Assembly (NCBI GenBank): GCA_036897095.1
Contig: JAYMSP010002244.1
Location: 1 to 25,363, forward strand
From: Plantago elongata
Taxonomy: Eukaryota; Streptophyta; Magnoliopsida; Lamiales; Plantaginaceae
Reading direction: 5' to 3'
Length of the DNA: 25,363 nucleotides
Under the pieces are notes generated by a model. The model was not told the DNA's origin. It saw only the letters and a list, made by a program, of their open reading frames with translations, and made no database searches. Shown here piece by piece: positions 9,851-21,282 of this stretch (its first letter is position 1; every line of letters begins with the position of its first letter). A program made the translations under genes and the position numbers.

Positions 9851-11151
9851 CTAAAATTGTGGAACTAGTTAGGTTAGTGAATAAGGCAAAACATAATCTG
9901 AAATTTATTGTGAAACAGAATTATGTCGACTCTGATGTATTGGTGTACTGGGTACACCAGAGTAAAGTACTGTCGAATCTGGTGTACTCGGGACACCTGA
10001 TTAGGCCACTGAAAACTGCTTTGGTATTTCATAGTGTATCTTGCGTGTTTCAGGTATACCAAGATTGTCACTATTGGGAATATTCAAATTTACATTTCTC
10101 CCCATTTTTCCCTTACTTCACAAAACCTAAACCAAATGAGTTAGTGTAGATAAACATATACTAACTCTCCCTTGAAACAAGAAAGATTTCTCCCCCTTAA
10201 TTCAAGAGCGATCATAGATATAAAACTAAGTCAAACACATAGAGTTCAAACATTACGGACCAACATACTCCAACATACTAAAAGATCATAACATGAATCC
10301 CAACATCATTAATATAACAAGATTAGAAGGCACAACTCATCACACTCCTCTTTTTGTGAGGAAGGCAAAATCATCATTTTCTTCTTTCACTTATAGATCA
10401 ATGATAAAAGACATACTCTCTTTTGCTATAAAGTCATGCACATATTAGTTTGTGAATAAAGACAAAACATAATATCAGCTAACTGGTGTTCTGGGAACAC
10501 CAATGTCGCAGCTAGCCAGTAGTGTATCGAGTACACCAATCTCTCAACACTTATATTTTTCTCCCCCTTTTTATCTTTCTTCACAAAACAAACCTGAACA
10601 ACATGTTAGCAACATATGAACTGGCATGAACAAAATCAAACTCCCCCTCAAAATTAGCAGAGAGTAAAAAAGTAAAAACAAGTAATGAATGATCAATCCA
10701 TCATGTTAAGATCTTTCTTTGATGTTCATATGGAAACTCATCTCCCCCTTTTTTTGAAGAAAGATCCTTCACAACCATATATAGCATCAATGTTCACGGG
10801 AGTAAGACATAAAAATCTGTAACTTGAGAAAACATGTGAGTAGAGAAGAAAGCAGGATAATGCGAGAAAAAAAGAATGTAAGAGTGAAAGTGGGGAGGGT
10901 AGGTGATGGGAAAACACACTTCAATCCAAATGGCTAAAAAGAAAATCTTGAGACACATATCCAAAACTAATGCCAATCATTAAAAAAGATTTTTGGTAAA
11001 AGATTTTCACAACTAAACTGGAGATAATCAGTCAGAAAAAGCCACTTATGGAGAATCTTAGCTAATTGAGAGATAATACGTTACAAGCTAGAAAAAAGTC
11101 AAAATTATCTCGAAATTAAGCCAGAAACAAGATTAAATAAGCCCAAATCAT

Positions 11152-11169
11152 ACACACACACACACACAC
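11152..11169. repeat. (AC)n microsatellite
   Basis: Nine AC units inside the retroelement interior. Confidence 0.85.
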
Positions 11170-11367
11170 GAATCTTTCTTTCAAACAATCTGGGAAGACT
11201 TAGCACTGAGAAGAAATAGAAAACACAAATCAAAGCAAAATATCAGTGAACGCAACGTACTGGGTGTATTGGTACTAAACAAGCTAAACCTGGATTTGGT
11301 ACTAAACAAGCTAAACCTGAAGCGCAGCGTATCGAGTACACCTAAAACTGTGTAAAACTGTCTAAGG

Positions 11368-12342
11368 TGTAGTCGCCACACCATGCTCGACTATAAAATT
11401 CGACTATATATAAATCTAATCTAGAAACCTAATCTCGATTTTAACAGAATGTGCAGCTGAAATAACAAGACAAAGAGATAAGTTTCTAGCCGATTATATT
11501 TCTGTAATCCATCGAGCCTCAAGACGAAAATATTCACTATACGGATAATGAATACAAAGATCTACTCTAGATCTATTTTACGAATACATCTAAATGCAAA
11601 ACAACTAAGCAATTGTAAAGGCCGTTTAAAAAAAAAAAACTAAGCAATTGTAAAGAATCAACTCTACTAATCTACCTATCAACCTCAAAGTTTTAGATAG
11701 ACAAAGCTTAGAAAACTGGAAGACCTATACGTGAATCTATAAACGTAAACTCTTGATTTTTTATGCTCTTGCTTCACGTATGATTTTCGTCCTTCTTCAA
11801 TGCATGACCCTCTATATACAATAGTGGTGAACGTCAATGTGAACATGAGAGTCCTACATTGAGTCTTGTTGTGATTCTTGATTTGTTCTTACCCAATCGA
11901 CTTATTCTTACTTTAGGAAACTCTAAGCGAAGTACAATCCTTCTTGTATTAGACTTGCAATGCTCCATGGAACTCTATAAGTATCTTGATGAGCTCTTGG
12001 GATATTATGTTAGTCGAATAAACGTCATGAACACATCAGATTTATTGTGATCTTTATTGCTTGCAGTTTGAGTCCTAACCGGCTTCTACTTCATGATTTA
12101 CTCCAACTCAAACTCCCAATCCTTGCTGATTTCGACTTGTAGATATTTTTGAATTCTTGGAGATCTTTTGTCCTAAAATAGCTGTGAAAATAATTAGTGA
12201 TAAGATTAAAGGAAAAAACTATAAACAAATTATATGTATTAAGTGTGAGAATCTGTCCTGTCGTATGGTGTATCCAGTACACTCACTTAACTTGGTGAAT
12301 AAAAGTTCTGGGAGTGTATCACCCAAAAATTTCACACTTACA
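11368..12342 (-). repeat. LTR copy 2 (5' LTR in element orientation)
   Basis: This is the partner of 7193-8200 with the same TG...CA termini. It retains about 50 bp (roughly 12283-12332) missing from copy 1. It has a short A-tract insertion at about 11621-11640 that repeats ACTAAGCAATTGTAAA on both sides. Confidence 0.8.
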
Positions 12343-13359
12343 ATTATATATTATAAATATTTTTTCAAACAATAAATGTGACTCGATTCTAACCGACCTA
12401 TAGACTGAAGTTGAAGCGTCTTAACAATTAAATTGCGCTTCATTGCCGTTTTATTTGTAACATGTTGCACATTTGAAGGGTGAAATACCATGGGGAACAC
12501 AAAATTGGCCCGTTTAACCTATATCATAATGATAATCGATATGGTTGCGTCTGAGTTTTAATGGAGATCTGGGTTTCAACTTTCACGGCTAAAGGAAAGG
12601 AATACGTCGTCTTGTTCATTCTTTTAAACATGATTTAAATTTTACATTCCTAAATCTGGTTTCACTTGCAAGTACGGACGCATAATAAGAAATTTTGTGA
12701 TGAAACTCAGCTCACATTTCACCTAACTGTATCATCATTATGCTTCATCAATAGTTATTCACGTGTTGTCGTCAACAATAGCTTTTTACCTCCACCTGCA
12801 AAATCATTGCTTGCTTGGCATGGAGAACAAAAGCAACGAGAATAATTGTGCATTTTTCAGCTCATCATCCAACCACCATACTTTACCATCTAATTATCAT
12901 TTGTAATCAGTTGATGGTCTAATCGTACGAATGTAACTTGCAATCAAAAGGTTAGTGGTTCGGTTTTTAGAAGTTTGACAATTTATCCATCCGTATAATT
13001 TTTTTCTCATGCACAAATGAATTGGAGACTGTTACTAATTGGCCCATTAAGAATTGGGTTCTGTGAAAACTAAGGGGCTGGACTTGCTTATGCAGAGATT
13101 TAACCCAGCCCAACTAACCAAGCATGGCAAAAATGAAAAGCCCAATATATTTTCCACAAAATGCCAGTTCCAGCATGGTGGAAAATGCTAATGTAGTTTC
13201 AGGAATGCTTAATTCGATTGGGAATAAACAAATATTAATCCTATTTCATTATTGTAACACTCTCATGCCTCATATAATATAGATGAGCTACTATTTACAC
13301 ACGTTAACATTTAGTATGCAACTCGGTAAAATAAAATAAAATAAAATTCACCCGCGAAA
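12343..13359. other. Intergenic, no gene seen
   Basis: No coding or structural RNA signal was found. A short (AAAAT)n-like tract lies at about 13327-13347, next to the 3' end of the potassium transporter gene, whose 3' untranslated region probably covers the last few hundred bases. Confidence 0.5.
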
Positions 13360-16300
13360 TCATACATGGTAAATCATGCCTACCTCCAGTGTCGATGCCA
13401 GAGGAAAACTAGATGAATACGTTAAATCCCTACAGTTCCTTCTCAGGAAATCATATCCCACATTGATCACCAATCTCTTTATCAAACCTGAACCACTCTT
13501 TGCCCTAACATGACAATGGCCTAGTATGAATGCCATCCCTGTCTCCCTTGCCTCCATCAGTTCCCGCAACTCTGCTTGCACGGCCCTGTCCATTTCTGGG
13601 CTCTCTGGAACGGCAAACCTCACCCTCTTCCGCTTAACTACAGCTGAAGTGATCTCATTCGGATTTTCATTTTCGTCCAACATTCTGAGACCTTTTGCGT
13701 GAGTCGAAGAAGACCCAATAACAGCCATTTTATCTTCTCTCTCAGATGAGTCGGTAGATCTTGGTACCTCTGACCTGATAAACTCCGCTATACTACAAAC
13801 GAGATCCTTTTCAAATTGCACGTCGTCCACTTCAGCGTCATGGTATCCATACCGGGCTATGCATCTATAAACCTGATATTCCTTTGGCCCGATTCTTCCG
13901 ACTAAGAATCTCTCCTCGGGTTTTACGTGTGGTACAGGGACGTATTTAATGCAGAATAAGACTAATACCTGGTGGAAGGCTGGGAGATTTGTCACAAAGT
14001 GGGAGAAGATGGCAGGGATTCCAGAGACGAGTTCTGTGTGAATTAGGCCGATGCCTCGAACACGCACAATTCCTAGATCGGGACCTAAACCGAGAAGCCA
14101 GGTGATCGGAACTTTGTTTTGGACATCAAACTCGTATCTCTTCAATGTCCCATAATGCCAAACGTATGTTATGGATAGGAAAATGATAGAAAGCACGACC
14201 GGGACCCATGCCCCTTCACGGAACTTGATCAGAGAAGCTAAGAAGTAGAGCGATTCAATGGAACCGAAGAAGAACAAGAAACAAACTGCAAGAATGACAC
14301 TTCTGTTCCAGCATAGGACTATTACAAGAGACATTAGGCATGTAGTAACCAACATGACAGTTATAACTGCCACTCCTGATCCAGCAAAATTTGAAATTAA
14401 GGTTAGTGTTTAGTTACATGAATAGAGGCACTGGTAAGTAATAACAGATGAAGGTATGTACCTGATGCATTGCTAATGTGCCTTGTGTCTCTAAAGCCAA
14501 TTGTGACAGCCAAACATAGCATCATCAACGTCCAGTTGATCTCCGGAATGTAGATCTGACCACAGATTTTCGAAGACGTGTGGATTATTTTAACTCTCGG
14601 AAAGCAACCCAATGCAGAACACTGCTTGATGATGGAAAACGTCCCCGTGATTATGGCCTGGCTGCCCACCACTGCAGCAAGTACCGCAATTGCAAGAACA
14701 GGCCATCGTAGTTTTTCTGTACAGCAAGTGAGCATGAACATGAAGCAGCAATGTGATATGAAATCATGTGTTGATACTGATTCTAGCTATTCTTCACAAA
14801 AGGCAAGCATCTACATATCAGTCCTATTCGCAGAAACTCGAACTACAGATTTTCAGAAGTTATTTATACCTGCCTTCTCTATTCCATTTCTTAAAATCAG
14901 CACTGACAAAGTGCAAACACCTCTAGGACCTTTGATATAAATAGATATTCTTGGAGTAATTTTGCATACCAGGTACTGAGACGTAGAATCCAATCGGGTA
15001 GTCATTATGGATCATGTGATGTTTCGAAAGATAAGCAGCTTGTCCCATATAACCGAGGATTAATGCCGGGTAAACAACAAAGCTAAAAGCTATCTGTCAT
15101 GAGGAAGAGGGCCAGTTACATTGTCTAGTGTGTCAGAAAATTGGGATCTGCATATAACTGGAGAACTGATAAAGTCCAGTTTACCTTGATGGACAACTGT
15201 GAAAAGTGTCCAAGATCAGCAAACATAGCTTCTGAACCTGAACATACATTTGACAGATGCTTAGTAAAAATCTTGAAACTATTCCGTGCAGTGAGAATTA
15301 ACTGAAGAAGCTGCTCATTGTGAGTACCTGTCATACATAACAAGATTCCACCCAACGACTTCCATCCTCCTGTTCGAGTCTTCTTTAAGAACTTAAACAT
15401 GTAATAAGGGGACAGTGCCTGGTAAACAAGTGGATTCCACTTGAAGATGTTGTACAATCCGATGGAACTGATGCAGAAAAGCCAGAGTATCACAATTGGT
15501 GCGAAAAGACATCCTAGTCGATGTGTCCCGTAGTGTTGCAGGCAGAATAAGAACACCAGAATTACGCAAGCTATCGGGAGTTCTATATCTGCATAGTATG
15601 TCAATATTTTCTTCAGGTCATGTTTTTCAGCCACTACTGTTGACCATTTTAATCACTTGTTTTTATGCAAATACAGAAACACTTGAAATCCCTGATAAGA
15701 GTCGAATGAACGAGCTGAACTCAACACACAGTAACACAAACGAAACTATAAGAGGCTTACATTCATGCTGTTGTCTTGACACAACCAGCTCCAATCCCGA
15801 AACAGCAGAAAACACTGCAAACACAACCAAAACATGATAAATAAAAACTTTATCAACACCATTGTTCAAAATCCAGCATAAAGAACCACAATCCTCACCG
15901 GATAGCGCTGGTGTAAGGACTCCATCACCAATCACCATACAAGTTCCAATCAGAGCCAAGATAAGCAGTACTCGCTGCAGCACCTTATGCTTCTCCAACA
16001 CTGTTCTCACTTTCAAACCAATTCCTCTATCACAAGATTTAATCCCATCTTTCTTGTACTCGTGCAATTCCTCGTCAACAAGCTGCCCGTTTGGCAAAGT
16101 AGTAAGCCGGGCATGGCGGCATAACAACGAGTACAATGCGAAAGTCCCTCCTTCACCATTATCATCAGCTCTAAGAACTATGAATACATACTTGAGTAGA
16201 GGTATTAGAGTCAATGTCCAGAATACGAAAGATAACACCCCGAATATTTCTTCGTTTGATTCGGAATGTTGAATGTCCTCAGCAAAAGTACTCTGGTACA

Positions 16301-16773
16301 CATATAAAGGTGAAGTGCTTAAATCTCCATAAACCACACCTAAGCTCTGGTAAGCCAGTGTTAGTACAGTTCTCCATGATTCTCTCTGCAACATCCACAC
16401 ACAGGAAAGGCCAAAAACACCATCAAATATCATAAAAAGGAAAGAAAAAACAATCACAAAAACAGAAACTTTAATCTACATCTCAGATCACAGATACAAC
16501 ATTTACATCCAAAAATTCCATCTTTCACTCAGGGACACACTACCATTAATGAAATTCGTCTCAATTTTTCAGCCCACCGGAGTAAAAACACGTAATTTAT
16601 AAATTAAAACACGAAAATGAATGATTTCTGAAACATTAAGAAACATGCTAGCAGCATAAAACATTAAAAAATTGAAAGTCTAGTCGATACGAATTACGAA
16701 ACATTTGCCTGACCTTTATGGAAGAATAGTCAGGACTCCAGCTTTCAATATCCATTACAGGACTGCTAACCAT
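13360..16773 (-). CDS. KUP6-like: KUP/HAK/KT potassium transporter, KUP6/KUP8 type, 8 exons
   Basis: The coding exons are 16714-16773, 15899-16385, 15761-15814, 15328-15588, 15185-15237, 14970-15093, 14462-14716 and 13360-14375. All have GT-AG junctions and keep frame. They total 2310 nt, or 769 residues, close to the usual ~780. Family landmarks are [20 protein letters not shown] then LSTSPLYVY (residues 22-50), [31 protein letters not shown] (172-182), [38 protein letters not shown] and [10 protein letters not shown]. These define a multi-pass plasma- or vacuolar-membrane K+ carrier coupled to protons. A cytosolic C-terminal domain of about 250 residues follows and ends [11 protein letters not shown]. 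The DIES...ESWRTV N-terminus and the [10 protein letters not shown] segment point to the KUP6/KUP8 group, known in Arabidopsis for K+ homeostasis, turgor and drought responses. A second ATG at 16755 (MDIESW) is an alternative start six codons in. No lesion is seen. Confidence 0.93.
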
Positions 16774-17255
16774 GAGAAAATGGCCAGTTCTTGACAATCT
16801 ATGAACACCCTCTTGAACAAGAGACACAAGTATTGAATAATATTTGAAGAACCAATGATTTTGATTGTGGGAAAATCCGAGTGGACTATTGTACTACCGG
16901 AGAAAGATACTGACTTTGAAGAAAAGTTGGTGGGAAAACTATGGATAGGAAAAGTTAAAAATGCAAGAGACTGGGTAAAAGATATCGTTATAATAAATTA
17001 ATAAGAATAGCAAATATGTATGTTCTGAGCTATTCAGTTGTACATTTGTGTGGTCTACCAGTAAAAGTCCTACTCATGTTGAAGAAGATCAAGATTGAGG
17101 AAACTGGAAAGTAATCTGGAATTGAAAGCAAATGTAACGTGACAAAAAGAGGCCATTTTCTTTTAATAGTGGCATATAAGTGTTCATGCTATCATCTGCA
17201 GTTTGCTTCACACTCTTTTTTCTTTCTTTCTCTCTTCAATCTGTCCTGGTCTACT

Positions 17256-17280
17256 TCCCTTTTCCTTTTCCTTTTCCTTT
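17256..17280. repeat. (CCTTTT)n pyrimidine repeat
   Basis: About four units of CCTTTT lie in a longer pyrimidine-rich tract (17211-17290). They are about 480 bp upstream of the KUP start on the opposite strand, so the KUP strand is GA-rich here. GA-rich tracts can be promoter elements, but no function is shown. Confidence 0.6.
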
Positions 17281-17736
17281 CCTCTTTCAATCGGTGGCAA
17301 AAAGCCGGATGAGGCCATCTAATCCGATTCATATATTTCAGTTTTGTTCTTTTGAATGTACAAATAACGTGTCATACAAGAACTTAAAAATGAAAAATGT
17401 ATTAGGAACATATCACTCGATAAAATTATCAATCACACTTTAAAAGTTCGACTAAATTTAAACTCGAATATACACTCGATAAGAGAATCAAAGCGATACG
17501 ATTGATTCAGCCTAACCAATTAAAACAATCTTATCAACCTCTTCTTTTGCATGTACTAACTAACTGTTGGCTTTTAAATTAAAGTCCGTGTCATAAGAGA
17601 CCCTTACATTTTAAAGAGTTCTGAAAGTCCCCTTTAAATGGTAAATTTAGATAATTATATATTTTTTCCGCAACTTAATTTTTAATAATTTTTTCAGATT
17701 CTTTGACCCGGATTCATTAGAAACGGATCAAGTAAA

Positions 17737-18065
17737 AAATAGACAATACAATGTAAAAGCTAAATAAAAGTGTAAATTTAATATCATGTAAAAATTAAAA
17801 AATAATTTTTTATAAACTAGACAATATAATGTAAAAATTAGACAAGATAGATTACACCACAAGAAATTTATGTAAACAATAAAACTAAACAAAGACAATA
17901 TAGTTATAAAACTAGACACAATATATTTGTAAAAACTAGACAATATATACTAGAAATTAGACGGTTCAAACACAAATATACAACATAAAATATAACATTA
18001 GAAAGTAGATAAATATTGGTAAAAATTAAAACCCATACTATCTATATAAAAATGAGATAATATAT
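17737..18065. repeat. Degenerate AT-rich repeat with CTAGACAATATA words
   Basis: The words (A/C)TAGACAATATA or close variants recur near 17738, 17817, 17849, 17911 and 17936. They are often followed by TGTAAAAATTAGAC. Spacing is irregular and divergence high, so this is an eroded tandem array or transposon interior, not a recent satellite. Confidence 0.45.
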
Positions 18066-20460
18066 TTTAAAAATTAAAAGGTATTTTCGGACTTTTGAAT
18101 AGGAACTTTGAGACTTAGTATTTAATTATGAGAACTTGGTTGTCTAAAAGCTGTTACCCCACGAAACTACTCTATGCTTCGGATTTGAATATCCAAAGAA
18201 TTTCCGTTTTCATGGCATCAGATTCTTTTATTCGAATCATGAAATTAATGTTAATTGTTTAATTCCACCAAGTTCCCAATTTCTCCATCTCCTGGTTTAT
18301 TTAATCTCACTAGGCCGACTATCTCCAAGTGCACAAAAAGGGGTGTACAACACTATGCAATATGCAGGTTGTTGATAACAATATAATATAGTTAGATTTA
18401 TATCGTGGTTTAGTGGTTTGAACTTCAGGTTACATATGCACCATTTGTAGAACTTGGCATGAGGTACTAATGTTTATGAGATAGTCTAGAAAAATAGTGA
18501 TAAAATTCATAAATTTTAAATAAAAAATTTACATATTTTAAATAAAAATTTACGAGAACTGAATAAGAATTCACAGACCTTAAATGGAAAAAATAAAATT
18601 ACATATTTAATGAAAAAATCACTCTTCCCCTATAATTTATTAATGTTTATAGGCTTACCTGATATTGTTTGCACACATAACTCCTACTATTGTAAATAAA
18701 AGAGTAGTTTTTGGAATATACCTATAACAAAATGTTTATTATACACACGAAGTAAGATACGGACAACACGCGTATCTCCCAGTGAATGCTTTCTATAGTA
18801 AAAGATGAAAAAGATAACTAGTCGTAACCATAACCGTTTCTGTGATTCTGGAGACAGTATTCTACGATTTTGCGTCAAGATGGATTTTGTCTAGTCTCTG
18901 GAGAGTTCTGAACAATTTAAAATTCCACGTGTAAAATGCTAGTTGAATTGAGTGAGACAGTTTGTGCATTTACTTCTGTACGTTTGTTTAGTTACAAGAA
19001 AACAGAGAAGAAATTTGTAGGCCGGAAATATTAATTCACAATTCTTCCGGTCTTCCAAAATCAAAACGGCCTATCCTTCTCACGTAAAATATAAAAATTC
19101 CAATATAAAGGCTGCCGATTATCTTTCGCTTTCTTTTGCGCATAAACTAATTCTTAAATGATGCAATAGCCATAGTTTCTTGACTACTGCAGTATGAAAA
19201 TATTACTTTTGGTTCTTTTATGGAAATTATATTTCATACATATGGTTGAACGAAATAAGGGTATAATAATGGATATATTGTAAGAATAATTTTTCATTTG
19301 AAATATAAAATTAAGACCGAAGGAACTATAATAAAATGGGACCAGTTAAAATAAACTCTATGTTTGTAATTTACAACGAAGATTTCAACAAATTAATTTT
19401 CTCTAAGCTTGTTAAGAAAATAAAAATTCAAATGCTTTTTAAATTTGCAGTAATACATATGCTCCAATCTATACTTCGAAATCGTATAAAGATCCGTAAA
19501 CAGTGAGGAGTTTTGAAATGGAAATATACATATATAAAAGAGTGTTTTATAATCAGGGTGGTGTTCGTTAGTAATTAGTATAAAATTTAAGGGGATAGTT
19601 GCAATACAAAGGGTCAACATGCATGACAAAAACAAATAGTCGATAAGTTAAAAAAAAAAAGTTCATAAGGAATAAGATAAGTTTTATAGCCTTAATAAGT
19701 GAGACCAAGGAGTAGATCTGAATTTGTGCTTATATACTAATTAACACAACACATTCATCATGTCATCATGATAATATACACATGTTTGTCTTCTTCAAAG
19801 AAATTGATGTAAAGTGAAGTTGGAAGCCATGCATGACACACAACAAATAAACAAACGGCAAATAATGCTGCAAATTTCCAAGTCCAAATCAACTTTTTAA
19901 TCTCTTCTCATAATATGTGTACACATTGCTTTCAACATTGCTACACGTATGTTCCCTTTTATGAGTGGGTTTGCGTTTTCCACTACCATGGCTTATATTC
20001 ATTTGCTTATACTATGACTCACAACCTGCACACAATATTCTAGTACTTTCTCGGTCTAGTATTTCTCTTTCCATATTCCATCTTATGATCAAAATACATA
20101 CTTATTAAATACTCTCAGGTTGTTTAGGGCCTTATGTTGTTAAGGGCGCTAACTCTAATTTACCGTATGAGACTACATTTACATCATCACATTATCACTC
20201 ACCTTAAAGATTCATATACATGTGCCCTCGGAGTCCCAATCACCTCTTGCAAATCGATTACCTGTTCAATACCCCTATGAAAAATTCATTGCATTGGAGC
20301 GTTTTTGAGGCCGAATATACTTTGACATTGATTGTGAAGTATGTGTTCCTATGTGTCCAATGTGTTCGTAATTATAATTAAACAAAGCTGAACTGGACTT
20401 GAATTGAATTGAACTAAAGTAGTTCTCGGTTAGAAGAGTGATTTAGAGGAGAATTACTCT

Positions 20461-20700
20461 TGTTGGAAATAATTCTCTCAAAACACAATTGGACAGACAT
20501 TTCCCAGAGGCCCAAGATATAAAGAGTCTTGCATGAGCCCAGCCCACTTGATTACAAGTATGGATCCAACTAGTTTAGATTGATAAAAGATTACAGTTTC
20601 TAGTTATGAAAAGAATATAAATTAGTTCAATCTCATATAGAAATAAACTATTCATAGAAATATCATTGTCAATATCGACGACATTATTGTATATAGTTTA
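20461..20700. mobile_element. Possible solo copia LTR fragment
   Basis: The segment starts TGTTGGAAATAATTCTC and continues with GCCCAAG and GCCCAGCCCACTTGATTACA. This recalls LTRs of plant Tork-type copia elements. I found neither the partner LTR nor a target-site duplication, and the right end is a guess. Confidence 0.3.
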
Positions 20701-21282
20701 TATTGTACTAATGTGGGGTGGATGTTTTATTTGGTACACTATTGTAAAGTATAGAAATATGTGGAGTATGGTTTAAGTAAATATGTAGAGTAGAGTTGGC
20801 AATTTTTTAGTGATAAGTTTGGCTGTGAAACCTTAATTAAAGTTGTAAGTTGGGACTTGGAACATCAGATAGAAACAACTACTCCATGGTTAATTCATAA
20901 TAAGTAGTCGAGTTCATTGAAATAATATTCCGAGTTCAAATTTTATGAAGGACAAGACATGGTTGAAAGAACTTTAAAATAACTCACAATATATAGTTGA
21001 ATTAGTCGTACATTGCTGTTAAGAGTAGGAAATTTAAATAGAATTACTGTATTTTGTTAACTTGAGTTGCAGACTTGTGATCAATTGAAACTTGTTAAAG
21101 ACTTTATCTTTTAAAATATGTTGAGTATCCAACTTATCATTTATTAATTGTATATTGATTAGCTTTTCCATTTCCTGGTTTTTATTACCTGCAAAATTCT
21201 GATCACTCTGCGCTAACCTGATTCCTTAATTAGTCATTGGTGATTGAGTGCCAACGATTGAAGACAGAACACTGTCAAGAAA
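20701..21282. other. Upstream region of the intronless UGT
   Basis: This AT-rich stretch probably contains the promoter of the UGT gene starting at 21283. No clear TATA element or other box stands out. Confidence 0.4.

Larger units (their letters stand above)
7193..12342 (-). mobile_element. Decayed LTR retroelement, Ty1/copia SIRE-like, no gag-pol
   Basis: Two direct repeats of about 1 kb (7193-8200 and 11368-12342) enclose a 3.2 kb interior. Read on the minus strand, both start TGTAAGTGTG and end CGACTACA, so they have TG...CA termini. A purine-rich tract, AAGGGGTAGAT, sits directly before the minus-strand start of the 7193-8200 copy, as a polypurine tract would. Five or more GGGGGAG tracts are scattered through the interior, which is typical of SIRE/Maximus-type copia elements. 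The interior holds an envelope-like coding remnant but no protease, integrase or reverse transcriptase that I can see. It is therefore a deletion derivative that would have needed proteins supplied in trans. No target-site duplication is evident. I see no tRNA-type primer-binding site after the upstream LTR. The superfamily assignment is inference. Confidence 0.7.
16774..20460. other. Gene-free region upstream of KUP
   Basis: No gene is found on either strand. The first several hundred bases should hold the KUP promoter and leader; I see no convincing TATA box. A (CCTTTT)n tract lies at about 17256-17280. An AT-rich degenerate repeat occupies about 17737-18065. The remainder is featureless AT-rich DNA. 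Near 20385-20430 there is a short run of GAACTGGACTTGAATTGAA that recalls the 784-1199 MITEs. Confidence 0.5.

Noticed and set aside
14578-16435. Several plus-strand open frames across the potassium transporter gene
   Set aside because: All lie opposite conserved KUP exons and have no protein family features.
17180-17443. 87-codon plus-strand frame rich in Phe, Ser and Pro
   Set aside because: Produced by the pyrimidine-rich (CCTTTT)n tract; no recognisable domain.
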